Shown here piece by piece: positions 11,761 through 24,240 of a stretch of DNA of 64,000 bases. The notes beneath the pieces were generated by a model, which saw only the letters and a list, made by a program, of their open reading frames with translations, did not search any database and was not told the DNA's origin. The stretch covers positions 1 through 64,000 of the forward strand of contig NW_026463168.1 in the NCBI RefSeq assembly GCF_021730395.1, in the 5' to 3' direction. Each line of letters starts with the position of its first letter. Position 1 is the stretch's first letter. The translations under genes were made by a program, and so were the position numbers. This DNA is from Mercenaria mercenaria (Eukaryota > Mollusca > Bivalvia > Venerida > Veneridae).

Positions 11761-13705
11761 GTTGTCAATAATAATTTGGGACGAACACTTACAAAGTTTT
11801 CAACCGGTTTCGACACTTTTTTCATATATATATTAGTCATTATGCTACCAATGCAAATGATTATTTTGTGAACATTTTCTTTTCACAAGTTTTATGCATG
11901 AATATCCGGTATAAATAATGTTATACAGAAATACAATTAACACTGTTTATATCTTTCCTGTTTCTGTACTTTTTCATGTGAGAAATCGACAGTCAAATAG
12001 AAGTAATAACAGTTAAATAATTACGATGTTGGTAAACCAAACAGGTAAACACTTGCTATTAATAAAAACGCAAAATTCATTGATTTGAACAGAAACATTT
12101 TTCTTTTGAAAAACTGACTATGATGTTATACTGAAAATATTCAAGCACTTTTAGACCAATAAATCACTTCAGAACTAAATATGCAAATTTACATCAACCA
12201 ATGAAATATCAACATGCTTTTTAACAGCATTAATTTTAATGGCTTTAAACCTAGACAAGAGTTACTTTATAATTTCCTGTTAAGCCTTAAAATAATAAGC
12301 ATGTTATTACAATATAATCTGATACAAATTTTTACCACTATAAATTTGTTTAATTCTTGACAGGTGTTGATTGGAACCTTTGTTATGAATAAATCTTTTT
12401 TGCTCTTATTCAACAAACAATTGTTTTGACAACTTAAATAATTGACTCAAAAATACTTACGAAGCGTCTAATGGCTTCGCCCATGAGATATTCTGACCGG
12501 TATTATTTCAAAATTTTTGGAGTAATTTTGATGAAATGCATCAGCATTCAAAGTTGCAATATCGGGATTTCCTTAAAAACTAGACAAATAAAAAAATGGT
12601 GTCGAAAAGAAAATGCAGACCCCGAATGGTCTTACTGAATGAAAAAAGAATATCTTTAAGACGTAAAATCCGTTAAAATTCTATGAATCAAACCCTTCTT
12701 TATTACCTCATAAACCTAAGTCTTCACTTTGAAATTTAAAGAAAGATTTATGTAAGGTACACACCAATTTTGTTTTAACTCGTGCAGACAAAATTTAAAT
12801 AAATCATATAACGCATTTACTACACAAAAATATTACAAAATGAGTTGAAACATACGAAAATTTATCAGTTATCGCCACAGGGTGAGAGTAACATTATAAC
12901 AACACATGTAGATCAATATATAGATTTTAATGTCGTACTTGACAATCAAATGGAGCTCCCTACTCTTTATTGGATCCCGAAACTATACAAAACCCCATAT
13001 AAAACTTGATTCAATGCAAATTTAACTTTATGTACAACAACCATTTTTCTCTACTTTTACTTGTTGTCTGTCTGCAAAAAGACCAAGTGCAGAAGTATTG
13101 CTCCAAGGTATATGTACATGAGATCTCGGGGAATAATCTGTTTATCAAGTTTACATTAGAAACTAGATAACAAAAAACGATTTAGCTGAGTAAGCGGTAA
13201 AACACATTTTTAAGATATTTAGGTAAAAAGTATTGATTTAACCATTACACAGTTATAATTCCTGCATATACAACCGCGTAATTTTCAAACATATAAACGA
13301 GGCTTGCATAGTTAAGTTCAGAAACACGAATGGATAGCTCTGTCTGACACAAATTCAGCGGTATACATATCTTCTGTCTTCTGGCATATTGCGCACTATC
13401 AGAGTAAGGCCAAGATTATAACACTTTGTAACAAACTTATTTTAAGGAAAATGCACATTTGTGGGCCGATCTATCGCGCTTGCATTTATGCCTCGCCATA
13501 AACAAAACACAAAAGCCTGCATAGCTCTAATATAAGCCCAACACGTGATTGTTTTCTGCCATGACTATTGGCATTTTATGTTTCAGGACCTTCATTAGGT
13601 TATGACCAATACTCATTGCACACTTTAACTTTAAGATTTTAAGTATTAGGATTAGAGTATCTCGTTTAACAGCAGGCCGGTAGGAAACATTTTCAGATAG
13701 GAACA

Positions 13706-13722
13706 GGGGGGGGGGGGGGGGG
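13706..13722 (+). repeat. Homopolymer run, G17
   Basis: An uninterrupted G run in otherwise AT-rich sequence, followed at 13905-13960 by A-rich and AAAT tetranucleotide repeats. It could form a G-quadruplex and is a likely site of length error. Confidence 0.8.
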
Positions 13723-14467
13723 CACACATTCTGAATATCAGCCGACCTATAACAGACTCAGATCAAATAAAGTATAGTATAAAACTAGTTAACCTTATTA
13801 GTGTCAAATCAAAAAAAGAAAACACGCAATTATGATAAAAAAGCAATTAAAAATACAAAAAAAAATGTATGAAAATTAAGAAAGCCAAAAAAGAAAAAAA
13901 GAATTGAAATAAATAATAAATAAATAAATAAATAAATAAAACAAAAATAAAATGAAAAAAAAACTATACCTGCGTGTCCTTGTCGGTCCAAAGCCCGAGA
14001 AAATGATGAGGGGTTTTATAACAAAATAATAAAACCGCATGTCTGGTGACAGGCCACAGCTAAAATGACTCGCTGTCAAAAAAATGCTAATAGAATTACC
14101 ATAATCGGTCAAATTATGGGGGATGGGTGCGGCCCCCTGCCGGTATATATTTACCCCTTACTTCCTGTAAATATCTTGGGTGAAGGTCATTAAACAGCTA
14201 ATTAAAACTGTACATTTTGATTGATGAAGGAAAAATAATGGACTAGATAATATTTTCTTAAGGGGTGTTATGAGCTGTATTGTTAGACAGTGTAATCCGT
14301 TGCTAGACTCGTGTGGAAATACCTTACGTCATAAACCTGAATCCCCTCGGTAGTGAAACTGCGGCAGATTACAGTCGACTTGTCTCCCAGTCAACTCGTC
14401 TCCCATTCAACCATTTGGTATCCCTTGAAAATTCAATATCGGTAATTTTGTCCCCCACTGACGGACC

Positions 14468-14625
14468 CTACTTTATACTAGTTTTATTTCAGCTCGAGTG
14501 TGATAAAAGCTTCAAGCTTATTGGAACCACCCTTGAGTCCGCTTCCTGGAAAAACCTTTACTGGTGTCATATGAGAAGTCATGGCCGCGACCCCTGGATT
14601 TAGCGACCGACACTTTATCTTTTGT
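14468..14625 (-). mobile_element. tRNA-derived SINE copy, reverse orientation
   Basis: Reads on the minus strand from a worn tRNA-like head (about 14580-14625) through CATGACTTCTCATATGACAC, TCCAGGAAGCGGACTC and AAGCTTGAAGCTTTTATCAC to a CTCGAGCTGAAAT end. Other copies of the family lie at 25570-25655 plus 28546-28655 (one interrupted copy) and 63245-63443. The head has lost much of its B box region. Confidence 0.65.
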
Positions 14626-14824
14626 CAAAGTGTACTAGATTATGATTAATATTATTACGATGTAAAATATGTGTTCTGCAAAATATGATCTTCTTAAAAA
14701 TACATGTACATGAAATTTTACTTTTAAAACTACATCTTTGCTTTATAAATACCCAGTCGTATGTAAAAGTGAATCCACGTTTCGTTCGTAGCTTTAAGTG
14801 TACAATGGCTAATGCGGCTGTGTA

Positions 14825-15180
14825 TATTTTTATACGCCTCACTGTATTATGTAATGACGCCGATGTCCGTTCGTCCGTTAACAATTTCATGTACGCTCTG
14901 TAACTCTTGAACCCCTTGAAGGATTTCAAAGAAACTTGACACAAATATTCACCACATCAAGACTACACATAGAGCGCATGATCAAGATGGATCGCTTTAA
15001 GGTCAAAGTCACTTTTATGGGTCAAAGGTCATAATAATTGTTTGTTGTCCACTCTGTAACTCTTGACCTGCTTAAAAGATTTTAAAGAAACTTGGCATAA
15101 ATGTTCACCACATGTTTTAGATTGCTCGCTTCAAGGTCAATGTCACACTTAGGGGTAAAATAACATTACTTAGCCTCCCT
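14825..15180 (-). repeat. Repeat element, two units, reverse orientation
   Basis: The left end TATTTTTATACGCCTC and CCGTTCGTCCGTT is followed by two copies of a roughly 170 bp unit (CTCTGTAACTCTTGA, AAAGAAACTTG, TTCACCACAT). It is a short relative of the array elements elsewhere in the window. Confidence 0.5.
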
Positions 15181-15559
15181 CTTGAAAGCGGATTTCTTGG
15201 AAGACTTGTATGAAATGCGATTATTGGTAGTTGCTAAAGCGACCGCATTAATTCGCAATTAGTTTCAGGAATGCCTGATTGACGCATAGTGTATATATGT
15301 CGTGGCCAGGAAGAATGAATATGAAATCAAAACCAGTACGACATCCAGTAGCGTCCGTTGGTGGATGGCGCATATCTTGCCAAAAAGGACTGCTATATAA
15401 AGATACTTAAAATATTATAGTACATTGAAAACTATGTGGACACTGAATAAAGTAAGTATCCAGATAAATGGCGTTACAACCATTCTGAAATAAATTGTAA
15501 AGCACAATGGTTGTTATGGAAATATTCTATCTCAATCAAAATACAATACTTTTTTCCGG

Positions 15560-16599
15560 TTTCGTTGCCTTGCTGTGAAACATTTCTATAGTTTTGGAGA
15601 TGTCCAAAACGTTGGTTTATTGTGCAGTTTTAATGAAAATAATCCCGAGGGCAGCGGTTCAAACTTCATTTGTGTCGATATCTTAGCTCACTATGAGCAC
15701 TTACTTTGTGTTCATGGTGAGCTACTGTCCGTTGTCCGTCATGCATGTATGCGTGCATGCGTGCGTCTGTCCGTCGTCACCAGTTTCTTTAAACGACATC
15801 TACAACTCTACCATATTTGTTCAAACGCTTTTGCTTGGCTTCACAAAGGGGCCACAGAAACTAGAAACATAAACATCTTCAAACGACGCATCCTCCTAAA
15901 CTGCTGGTCCTATTAAGAAAAATACAAAACAACAACAAAGAAATAATAATTCCATACAAATGGTTCTTATATAACCATCTTCCAAGATGTTTCAATATTT
16001 CCAATCCAACAAAAACATAGTCACAAGGGGGCGTGTTCACTTTTCCCTATAGTGTAGGATGTAGACTTGGATATAATGTTGATGAAGATATCGCGAAATT
16101 TAATAATAATTAAAAATAACTTGTTTAACTTAGTTCCCTGGATATCCAGTCTAACAAATCAGTCTGATATTCTAAATTTTATGATGTCTGGGTACAAAGC
16201 TAAACTATATTTTTATGGTATGAATAATATTTTGAATATTTTAGAACCTGCATCATTGTTTTTATCCAGAGGTACTGAAATCATTGTATATATGTTTCAT
16301 TCTCTTAACCATCTTGCAGAGGGATAAACTAAATTATATGGATAGAATTTTCTAACATTTTGCACTGCCTTTACTAAGAGAAACTAAAGATAGCTATACT
16401 ATAGAACAATAAAGGCCACTGTCTGTTTTGTGAACACTTGTATACTGTTTTAAACAAAGCGAATAATACTGATTAATAACAACTAATACATTTTTGATAT
16501 TAATTTTTAGCATTTGATATTTTTATCGTTACAAAGTTATATTCTTTAGAAACTGGGTGTGTACCGGTAATTGGTAACATATATAAATAAAGGATACAA
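15560..16599. other. No gene seen; degraded repeat end at 15680-15800
   Basis: TTAGCTCACTATGAGCAC, GGTGAGCTACTGTCCG and CCGTCGTCACC at 15680-15785 look like the terminus of a GGAC-tailed repeat in reverse orientation. The rest has nothing recognisable. Confidence 0.4.
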
Positions 16600-16870
16600 C
16601 ATGAGTGTCTTTTCATATTGAGTTTATTGAACGAGTTTAATAAAATAATAAAATGCGAGGCTCTGTGGAGCATTTTATCAATTGTATTCAACGAAATTAA
16701 TAAATTCAATGTGGAAAGTCACAAATGTAATATTCTTTTTATCTTGTTAGCTTTTTCTGTCGAAACATTAAAAATTCTACTTTCTTTTACTATATAAACA
16801 AATCAATTCGACCAACGTTTCCTGCACTATAAAACGACGTCGACGTCAAAGCTTTATTACCTTGTGTATT
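16600..16870. repeat. Interspersed foldback repeat
   Basis: It contains an imperfect inverted repeat around 16650-16680 (AATAAAATGC, GAGGCTCTGTGGAGC, GCATTTTATC) and the end motif CAATTCGACC...AAAACGACGTCGACGTCAAA shared with 9940-10090. Confidence 0.45.
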
Positions 16871-17919
16871 ATCATTTTTATGTAATGGCTCTGTAACATT
16901 CCCGCTAGGTCAAACATGTAATGATTGAATTAACATGTACTGAAACCATACATTTAAGATGATCAGATTGAAATACCATCAGAAAAGTAAAAAAAAAAAC
17001 GAAGACAAATAAAAATTATTATAAACTGAATTATTTTTTAAGTATTCATATCGAATAATGTGAGGTATAGTGTTTTATGAAATTTTGTGCGCAAAAATCT
17101 TCCATGTTGAAGGATTTTGTATATTTTGCCATGGTTAGAAAGTATTTCAAATCTCTAAACAGATAGTTAAACAAATCTGACCACTGAGCTTATGACTGCC
17201 AAATGATTTATGTCACTATGGAAATAACACGTCGTACTCATCTTTAGATTTTGAACAAAATACCATATACTCCAAAACTTTACTGCAATTAATTTTAAAT
17301 ACTATTTCTTCCTTGGTGAAATCTGTTACTTACTTTTAAATCTGTTTTCAAATTTATGTTACAATGCACTTATATTTCTTTTTATATTTGCCGTAAAAGA
17401 GGCGTTTACCCTCCTTACCATAAACATGATTTAAACATATCATATCTAGAAACATCTGTAATACTGATTGATCCCTCAAGCAAATAAAAGTGCACAGAAT
17501 GGAATAACTTTTTTCTGTATAGGGGGCTACTGGTAGCTATAATTCTTGTTCTAAGATTTGCATGTGACATTTAACTTAGATTTGTTGTCAGATTTGTTTC
17601 TTTTTCCATTTCCCCAAAAACTCGACCTCTTTACCTGCCCCTACCCTCTTCGGTCCCACAACTTTTTCTGTATTTTGCAAATAATTAAAATGTACTTGTT
17701 CTTTGAATTTGGAAGCAACCCGTATACAATATGTTTCTGTTACTGCATCTTTTTGGTGTGTTCCTACTTTGCAAGACATGGCTCCATGGCTGTGTTTAAT
17801 GTGCTTCCAGGAAGTCTACCCTTAGATTTTATCTTCTAAATGTTTGGATATCTAAAAGTTTTTGTCAAAAATAAGTAGGTTTATATTTTTTCTGCATATC
17901 ACACCATAATACAAGTAGA

Positions 17920-19328
17920 ACTAGAATGTGTCTGTAGGACACAGGGTGTGCCCCCCACTGGTACATTTGTCACAAATAAGTGGCAAAAATTCAAATGTTT
18001 GCAGTCTTAATGGGGTATAGCCTCAACAAACATTTTATGAAAATGATTCACTATTCTAGGCGCTATACTTTTTGAGCTATGAGCATCACTAACAAAAAAT
18101 CCACTATTTTGGCTATTTCAAGGGCCATAACTCTGTAATAAAAGCTAAGATTCTCAAGAAGAATGCCAAGTGTGCAAGGTCACATCACGATAAAGACTCC
18201 AGCAAGGTTTCCTGAATTTACATCAAATACTTTTTGAGCTAGGTTTATAATTAGGTGAAAAAGTGCATTTTTTTACTATTTCAGGGGCCATAACTTTAAA
18301 AAAAAAGGGGGTGGAGCCGGCCAAATAATTAGACGTGTGCAAGTTTATATCATGATAAAGACTTATGCGAGTTTTCAACCATTTATATTTAATATTTTTT
18401 GAGCTAGGTGTGTCACAAGGTGAAAATGTACATTTTTGACTATTTCAGGGGCCATAACTCTAAAAATAGGGGGCGGACCCAAATGGAAAATAGGAGCTGC
18501 ACAAGTTCATATCATGATTAAGACTCATGCAAGGTTTCATGAATCTATATCAAATACTTTTTAAGCTAGGCATGTCAGGAGGTGGAAATGTGCCTTTTTG
18601 GCTACTTCAGGGGCCATAACTCTGAAAATTGGGGGCAGACCCAAATGAAAAATAAAAGGTGCCCAAGTTCATATCATGATTAAGACTCATGCAAGGTTTC
18701 ATGAATCTATATCAAATACTTTTTGAGCTAGGCGTGTCACAAGGTCAAAATGGGTATTTTTGACTATTTCAGTGGCCATAACTCTGAAAATAGGGGGTGG
18801 AGCCAGATGAAAAATAGGAGGTGCGCAAGTTCATATCATGATTAAGACTCATGCAAGGTTTCATGAATCTATATCAAATACTTTCTGAGCTAGGCATGTC
18901 ACAAGGTCAAAATGTGCATTTTTGACTATTTCAGGGGCCATAACTCTGAAAATAGAGGGCGGAGCCAGATGAAAAATAGGAGGTGCGCAAATTCATATCA
19001 TGATAAAGACTCATGCAAGGTTTCATCAATTTATATCGAATACTTTTCGAGCTAGGCGCGTCACGAACTTCGGACGGACGGACGGACGTTCTAACGAAAC
19101 GGTCTTTATGTGACACCCCATTGTTCTCTCTATTGTTCTAACAGTCACATAAAAAGAGAAAGGTCACATAAACAGAACGGAATGAATGACATCAAAGAGA
19201 AAGTACCGTTATGCAGTCACTTAACCATCATTTCGCGGGCACGGACGGACGCACAGACGGACGGACGCACGGACAAGACCAAATCTATATGCCCCAACCA
19301 CTCATGGGGCGGGGGGTGGGGGGGGCAC
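17920..19328 (+). mobile_element. Non-autonomous element with 162-164 bp internal repeats
   Basis: About six tandem units are marked by GGGGCCATAACTCT at 18123, 18287, 18451, 18613, 18775 and 18937 (steps of 164, 164, 162, 162, 162). A left terminus near 17948 (GTGCCCCCCA) is matched inverted at the right end near 19318-19328. The right part has two GGAC-repeat blocks (19071-19088 and 19240-19275) enclosing a 160 bp module also present at 28299-28460. Short subterminal inverted repeats, a 3' hairpin and internal minisatellites are typical of Helentron-associated and pearl-like elements in bivalves. That assignment is inference; there is no transposase or replicase here. Confidence 0.6.
19071..19275 (+). 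repeat. Shared 3' module with foldback, copy A
   Basis: About 160 bp between two GGAC microsatellite blocks is nearly identical to 28299-28460. It contains the inverted repeat TTTATGTGAC / GTCACATAAA around ATTGTTCTCTCTATTGTTCT, then GAATGAATGACATCAAAGAG and CAGTCACTTAACCATCAT. Confidence 0.7.
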
Positions 19329-19329
19329 A

Positions 19330-20032
19330 AGAATGTTATTAAGCGTTATACACTACTGTAATGCATTTACACATCATTTTATAGCTTTTTATAATATCGC
19401 TTCTTTGTCATATCTGTTAGAAATAACCGGTTCGGACACGATCTTTTTAAGTTCATTTTGATAAAATCTGATATTGATGAAGAAAAATCAAAGTAAAATT
19501 AATGGTTTAAAATAATGAATGCATCAATACCGATTGTCCTTGTGACGTCAGTGTACTAAGACCATGGGAAATTGAAGTAATTCATAATGTATGCTTAATG
19601 TATCCTATATACCCTTGAATATGTCAATATTTGACAAAAATATAGATTTGAAAATGACATTTGGAACTGTGTAATTAGAAAAGTGGTTTTTATGATAACA
19701 AATTTAGACAGTTAGCTTTTATTTTATATTTATCTTTTTTTATATGTCAATAATCTCTTCTGAAGAGTGGAGCATGGCGTATAATTGTTTTTGTTATGCA
19801 GCATGTTCTCAAAATTAGACTATTTCTTTCAGACCTACATAATTACTTAGTGGTAGTATGAGTATGCTGCATTTTCCATTTGTCATACAATTATGTAGCA
19901 TCAAACCAGCCTCTCTTTTCTGTGATAAAGATATACATCGACCTGGTATATCAAAAGTGCTGATTTTATATAATTTTATATGATTTCTGTTAACATCATT
20001 GATAGCAAGTTTTAAATGCTTTATGTTTACAG
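19330..20032. other. Intron sequence before the second sema exon
   Basis: AT-rich, no repeat or frame recognised. It ends in a pyrimidine-poor but acceptable acceptor TTATGTTTACAG before 20033. Confidence 0.4.
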
Positions 20033-20164
20033 GCAGTTATATATCCAACATATTCAGCTGTTAAATTAAAGGAACCTAGAATACATAATTTTGGCCGAGA
20101 TATTCTACATGACATGTATACTTCACCGGATGACAAACACCTATTTGTGCTTACAAGGAAACAG
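20033..20164 (+). CDS. Plexin-like protein, next sema-domain exon
   Basis: The exon lies between a TTTACAG acceptor and a GTATAG donor and is 132 bp long, 44 codons in phase 0, so it splices in frame to the exon ending at 10747. The translation begins AVIYPTYSAVKLKEPRIHNF and continues GRDILHDMYTSPDDKHLFVL then TRKQ. This mirrors the plexin pattern ILRDM-FS-D--YLYVMSERQ that ends the sema domain just before the cysteine-rich PSI domain. The expected next exon would begin VTKV or similar and lead into PSI cysteines. I did not find it in the remaining 44 kb, which is dominated by mobile elements. The neighbouring introns are large and repeat-filled. The plexin class (A or B) cannot be decided from 114 residues. 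Confidence 0.78.
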
Positions 20165-20454
20165 GTATAGACACACTATTCTGGCTACAAACCTGATCAG
20201 CCTATGTATTACGTTTTCTACTGCATGGGGATGTATTCTCTACATATAAATATGTATCAGTCACTAACATATATCACTGCAAATAATGCAGTCTAAAGCA
20301 CAATCTGTTTTTTCCATACGTTTCAGGATATATCGTCTGTGATTTGACTTCGAGTTTACAATTTCATTTTATGTGCTTTACGCTGGAATGAAGTGGAATA
20401 ATACATAACTGTAATCTCTAATCATGGCCGCAATATCTGTACTCCCTTTAATGT

Positions 20455-21400
20455 TAATCTTCTTGTAAATAATCACAGGGTCTAGGGCTTTGATATGTGG
20501 TTTGTAGCATCATCTAGTGGTTCTCTACCAACATTGTTCAAATTATCCCCCTAGGGTAAAATATAGCCCTGTCCTGGGGGTAAAATGGTCTTTATAGATT
20601 TATATAGGGCAAAACTTTAAAAATGTTCGTGCTCAAAACCACAGGGACTAGGGCTATGATATTTTGTACGAAGCATCATCTAAAGGGCCTCTACGAAGAT
20701 TCAAATTAAATTACTAGTGTCAAATATGGCCCGCCCTGTGGTCAATAGTTTATAAAGACTTATATAGGGAATTACTTTAAAGATATTTTTGTACAAAGCC
20801 ACAGGTCCTAGGGCTTTGATATTTTGAACGTAGCATTATCGAGTGTTCCTCAACTAAGGTTGTTCAAATTATATCCCTAAAGTCAAATAAGGTCCCACTT
20901 TGAGGTCATATTGTTTATATAGCCTTATATAAGGAAAACTTTGAAAATCTTCTTGTACAAACCACATAGCCTAGGGCTTTGATATTTGGTATGTAGCATT
21001 GTGTAGTCTTTTACCAAAATTGTTTAAATTATCCCCCTGGGGTTAAAACTGGCGTCGCCCCGGGGGCATATGGTTTAAATTGGCCTTTATAGGGAAAACC
21101 CTTTAAAAACATTCTTGTCTTAAATCATAAGGTCTAGAGCTTAGATATTTAGTATGTGGCATGCTCTAGTAATTCTCTACCAAGAGTTTTCAGATCATGA
21201 CCGTTGGATCAATATATGCCACACCCAGGGGGTCCCTTGTTTTACATTAACTTATATAGGAAAACTCTTTAAAATCTTCTTGCCGAGAGCTAAAAGGTCC
21301 AGACCTTAGATATTTAGTTTTTGGTGGCTGCCAGTGTCAAAAAGTATACTAAGTTTAGGAAATCTTGTCAGTTTTTAAGACCATCCTACATTGTAACAAC
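20455..21400 (+). repeat. Tandem array, about 163 bp unit, six copies
   Basis: Units are marked by CTAGGGCTTTGATAT and variants at 20483, 20649, 20809, 20972, 21134 and about 21300. Each also carries TTGTTCAAATTATCCCC and a TTATATAGGGAAAA-like block. A separate copy of one to two units lies at 53450-53700. The array decays towards its right end. Confidence 0.7.
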
Positions 21401-22659
21401 ACAACCAAAATAGTTCCAGGCTTTCCAGAGAGACAATTATCTACACAACGTGCAAAATATGCAATGCTACAAGGTATGCCTTAATTCCATTTTAATGTAA
21501 ATTCGGCGACTGAAATCAACATAAACTAAAGTCAACACTTTAAGGTCGATCCACACCTTAGGACCGGAATATAGAAGTTTGACGGAAAAGAATGAAATTT
21601 GGCACAAATATAGATCAAACTCTTTATTTTAAGAATGTATGTATCTTTTTCGATTTTACACTTGTGCGTTCACGTTAAAAGCGCCACCTGGTGGCTCCCG
21701 ATCTCTCTCGTCGATTGCTCGATTTTCTGTCATAATTTCACTAATATTTTGACGATTTCATTTTCTTTCGACTGCGCATTGAGTTGTCTGTTCCAATGTA
21801 TTTGACAAAATTTAAATGTATTTAGTGCATTATAAGACCGTCATTTTTCTGAAAACAAATTGGCTGACGCCGAAATCGTAATCACCGTGATACAGCATTG
21901 GCAGTTTTCGACAATTTATAATAAATTTTATCAACATTTATTTATTTAAACATTTACAATTTCGGCAGTTTCCTTGATATTTTTCGTTTATTTCATTTTA
22001 ATACATTTAGATAACAGTATAAGAATTACACATCAAACATATCAAAATGATGGCTATTACTTATAGAATCTGCATACAAATTAGACTGGAATCAGTCGTT
22101 AGAGTCATTAAATGTGAAGCACTTGGCCATTAAATCAATCCTCTTTGATAGCACTTTCTGAAAAAAATTACAATATCTCTAACCTCTGACTCTAGAGATG
22201 AGCCTAGAGAGAAAATGGTTTTCTTAGAAAGTATTAGTGTCAGTATGAAGAAAGAATAAACTTTATTACAGATAACTTCATCTCAACAGACTTTGTAAGT
22301 CTACATACAAATAAAAACATTGACATTCACAACTACACTGTACATTACCGTTTAGACATGTACATTTAATCATTTAACAATTAATCCTAAATCACAAAAT
22401 TAAACTTTAGACAACCATTTACCTACTTCATTTTAATAATATAATACCCGGGGCAGACTTTGAGTATGGATTAAAAATGGATAAATGGACAGACAGGGCT
22501 TCTCTTTATAACATTTTTTCCTTTCTTTAGTCATGTACACATCTACATGTCATAGCTAATCGTATTTTTCAGGGAAGATTATTTATAACAAGTTAACACA
22601 GTACACAGTGCTCTATTTAATGTATTTCAACTTTCACATATTAAATACACGAGAAACTA
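21400..22659. other. No gene seen
   Basis: Contains an interspersed-repeat-like passage from 21540 (GGTCGATCCACACCTTAGGA) and AT-rich sequence. No coding frame recognised; the wanted plexin PSI exon was looked for and not found. Confidence 0.4.
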
Positions 22660-24240
22660 GAAAATGCTTTTGTAAAAAAGCGCATGTCTCCCCCAATGCA
22701 AAGTCCTATAGGCAAGAAGTCAATAGGGGTCAGGAGCGGAAGTCAAAGAGACACTGATGGTTGGCTGCAATTGGGATCATCTACTTGGCATGTCCAGTCA
22801 TCCTGCTAAATTTCAACACTCGTGGCCTAGTGGTTCTCAAGTCACTGTTCAGGCTCCTGTGACCCTGACCTTTGATCAAGTGACCTCAAAATAAATAGGG
22901 GTCATGTACTCTGCATGTCCAATCATCCTATTAAGTTTCAACATTGTAGGTCAAGTGGTTCTCAAGTTATTTCCAAAAAAATGATTTTACATGAACAGGC
23001 CACTGTGACCTTGACCTTTAATAGACTGACCCCAAAATCAATAGGGGTCATCTACTCTGCATGTTCAATCATCCTATGAAGTTTCAACATTCTGGGTCAA
23101 GTGGTTCTCAAGTTATTGATCGGAACTGGTTATCAATGTTCAGGCCCCTGTGACCTTGACCTTTAACGGAGTGACCCCAAAAACAATAAGGGTCATTAAC
23201 TCTGCATGAACAATCATCCTATGAAGTTTCAATATTCTGGGTCGAGAGGTTCTCAAGTTATTGATTGGAAATGGTTTTCCATGTTCAGGCCCCTGTGGCC
23301 TTGACTTTTAACAGAGTGACCCTAAAATCGTTAGGGTTCATCTACTCTGCATGACCAATCATCCTACAAAGTTTCATCATTCTGGGTCAAGTGGTTCTCA
23401 AGTTACTGACTGGAAATGGTTTTCAATGTGCGGGCCCCTGTGACCTTGACCTTTCACAGAGTGACCCCAAAATCGTTAGGGGTCATCTACTCTTTATGAC
23501 CAACTATCCTATTAAGTTTCAACATTCTGGGTCAAGTGGTTCTCAAGTTACTGACCGGAAATGGTTTTCAATGTTCAGGCCCCTGTGACCTTGACCTTTA
23601 ATGGAGTGACCCCAAAATCAATAGAGGTCATCTACTTTGCATGTACAATCATCAGATGAAGTTTCAACATTCTGGGTCAGGTGGTTCTCTAGTTATTGAT
23701 TGGAAATGGTTTTCAATGTTCAGGCCCCTGTGACCTTGACCTTTGACGGAGTGACCCCAAAATCAATAGGGGTCATTCACTCTTCATGACCAATCATCCT
23801 ATGAAGTTTCAACATTCTGGGTCAAGTGGTTCTCTAGTTATTGATCGGAAATGGTTTTCAATGTTCAGGCCCCTGTGACCTTGAACTTTGACGGAGTGAC
23901 CCCAAAATCAATAGGGGTCATCTACTCTTCATGACCAATCATCCTATGAAGTTTCAACATCCTGGGTCAAGTGGTTCTCTAGTTATTGATCGGAAATGGT
24001 TTTCAATGTTCAGGCCCCTGTGACCTTGACCTTTGATGGAGTGACCCCAAAAACAATAGGGGTCGTCTACTCCAGCAGCCCTACAACCCTATGAAGTTTG
24101 AAGGTTCTAGGTCAAATGGTTCTCCAGTTATTGCTCGGAAATGAAGTGTGACGTACGGACGGACGGACGGACGGAAGGACGGACGGACAGACGGACGGAC
24201 GGACAGGGCAAAAACAATATGTCTCCTGGGGGAGACATAA
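22660..24240 (+). mobile_element. Non-autonomous element with 145 bp internal repeats
   Basis: The core is a very regular array: CTGTGACCTTGACC recurs at 23003, 23148, 23293, 23438, 23583, 23728, 23873 and 24018, a constant 145 bp step, with a divergent unit before. A perfect 12 bp inverted repeat, ATGTCTCCCCCA, lies at 22684-22695 and, inverted, at 24227-24238, where it forms a terminal hairpin. A GGAC microsatellite fills 24155-24208. The left inverted repeat is set in from the presumed end and the right one forms a hairpin at the end, an arrangement known from Helentron-type elements. 145 is not a multiple of three and no frame persists, so the array is not coding. Confidence 0.7.

Larger units (their letters stand above)
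10748..20032 (+). other. Large intron of the plexin-like gene, repeat-filled
   Basis: The 9.3 kb between the two in-phase sema exons contains no third exon I could find. It holds reverse-oriented repeat elements (11030-11760, 14825-15180), a SINE copy (14468-14625), a repeat pair member (16600-16870), and a complete array element (17920-19328). 11760-13700 and 15900-17900 are AT-rich with nothing recognisable. Unrelated chance frames in this interval give no known proteins. Confidence 0.6.

Noticed and set aside
17558-17839. 93-codon hydrophobic frame on the plus strand
   Set aside because: AT-rich chance frame in the plexin intron with no splice context or similarity.
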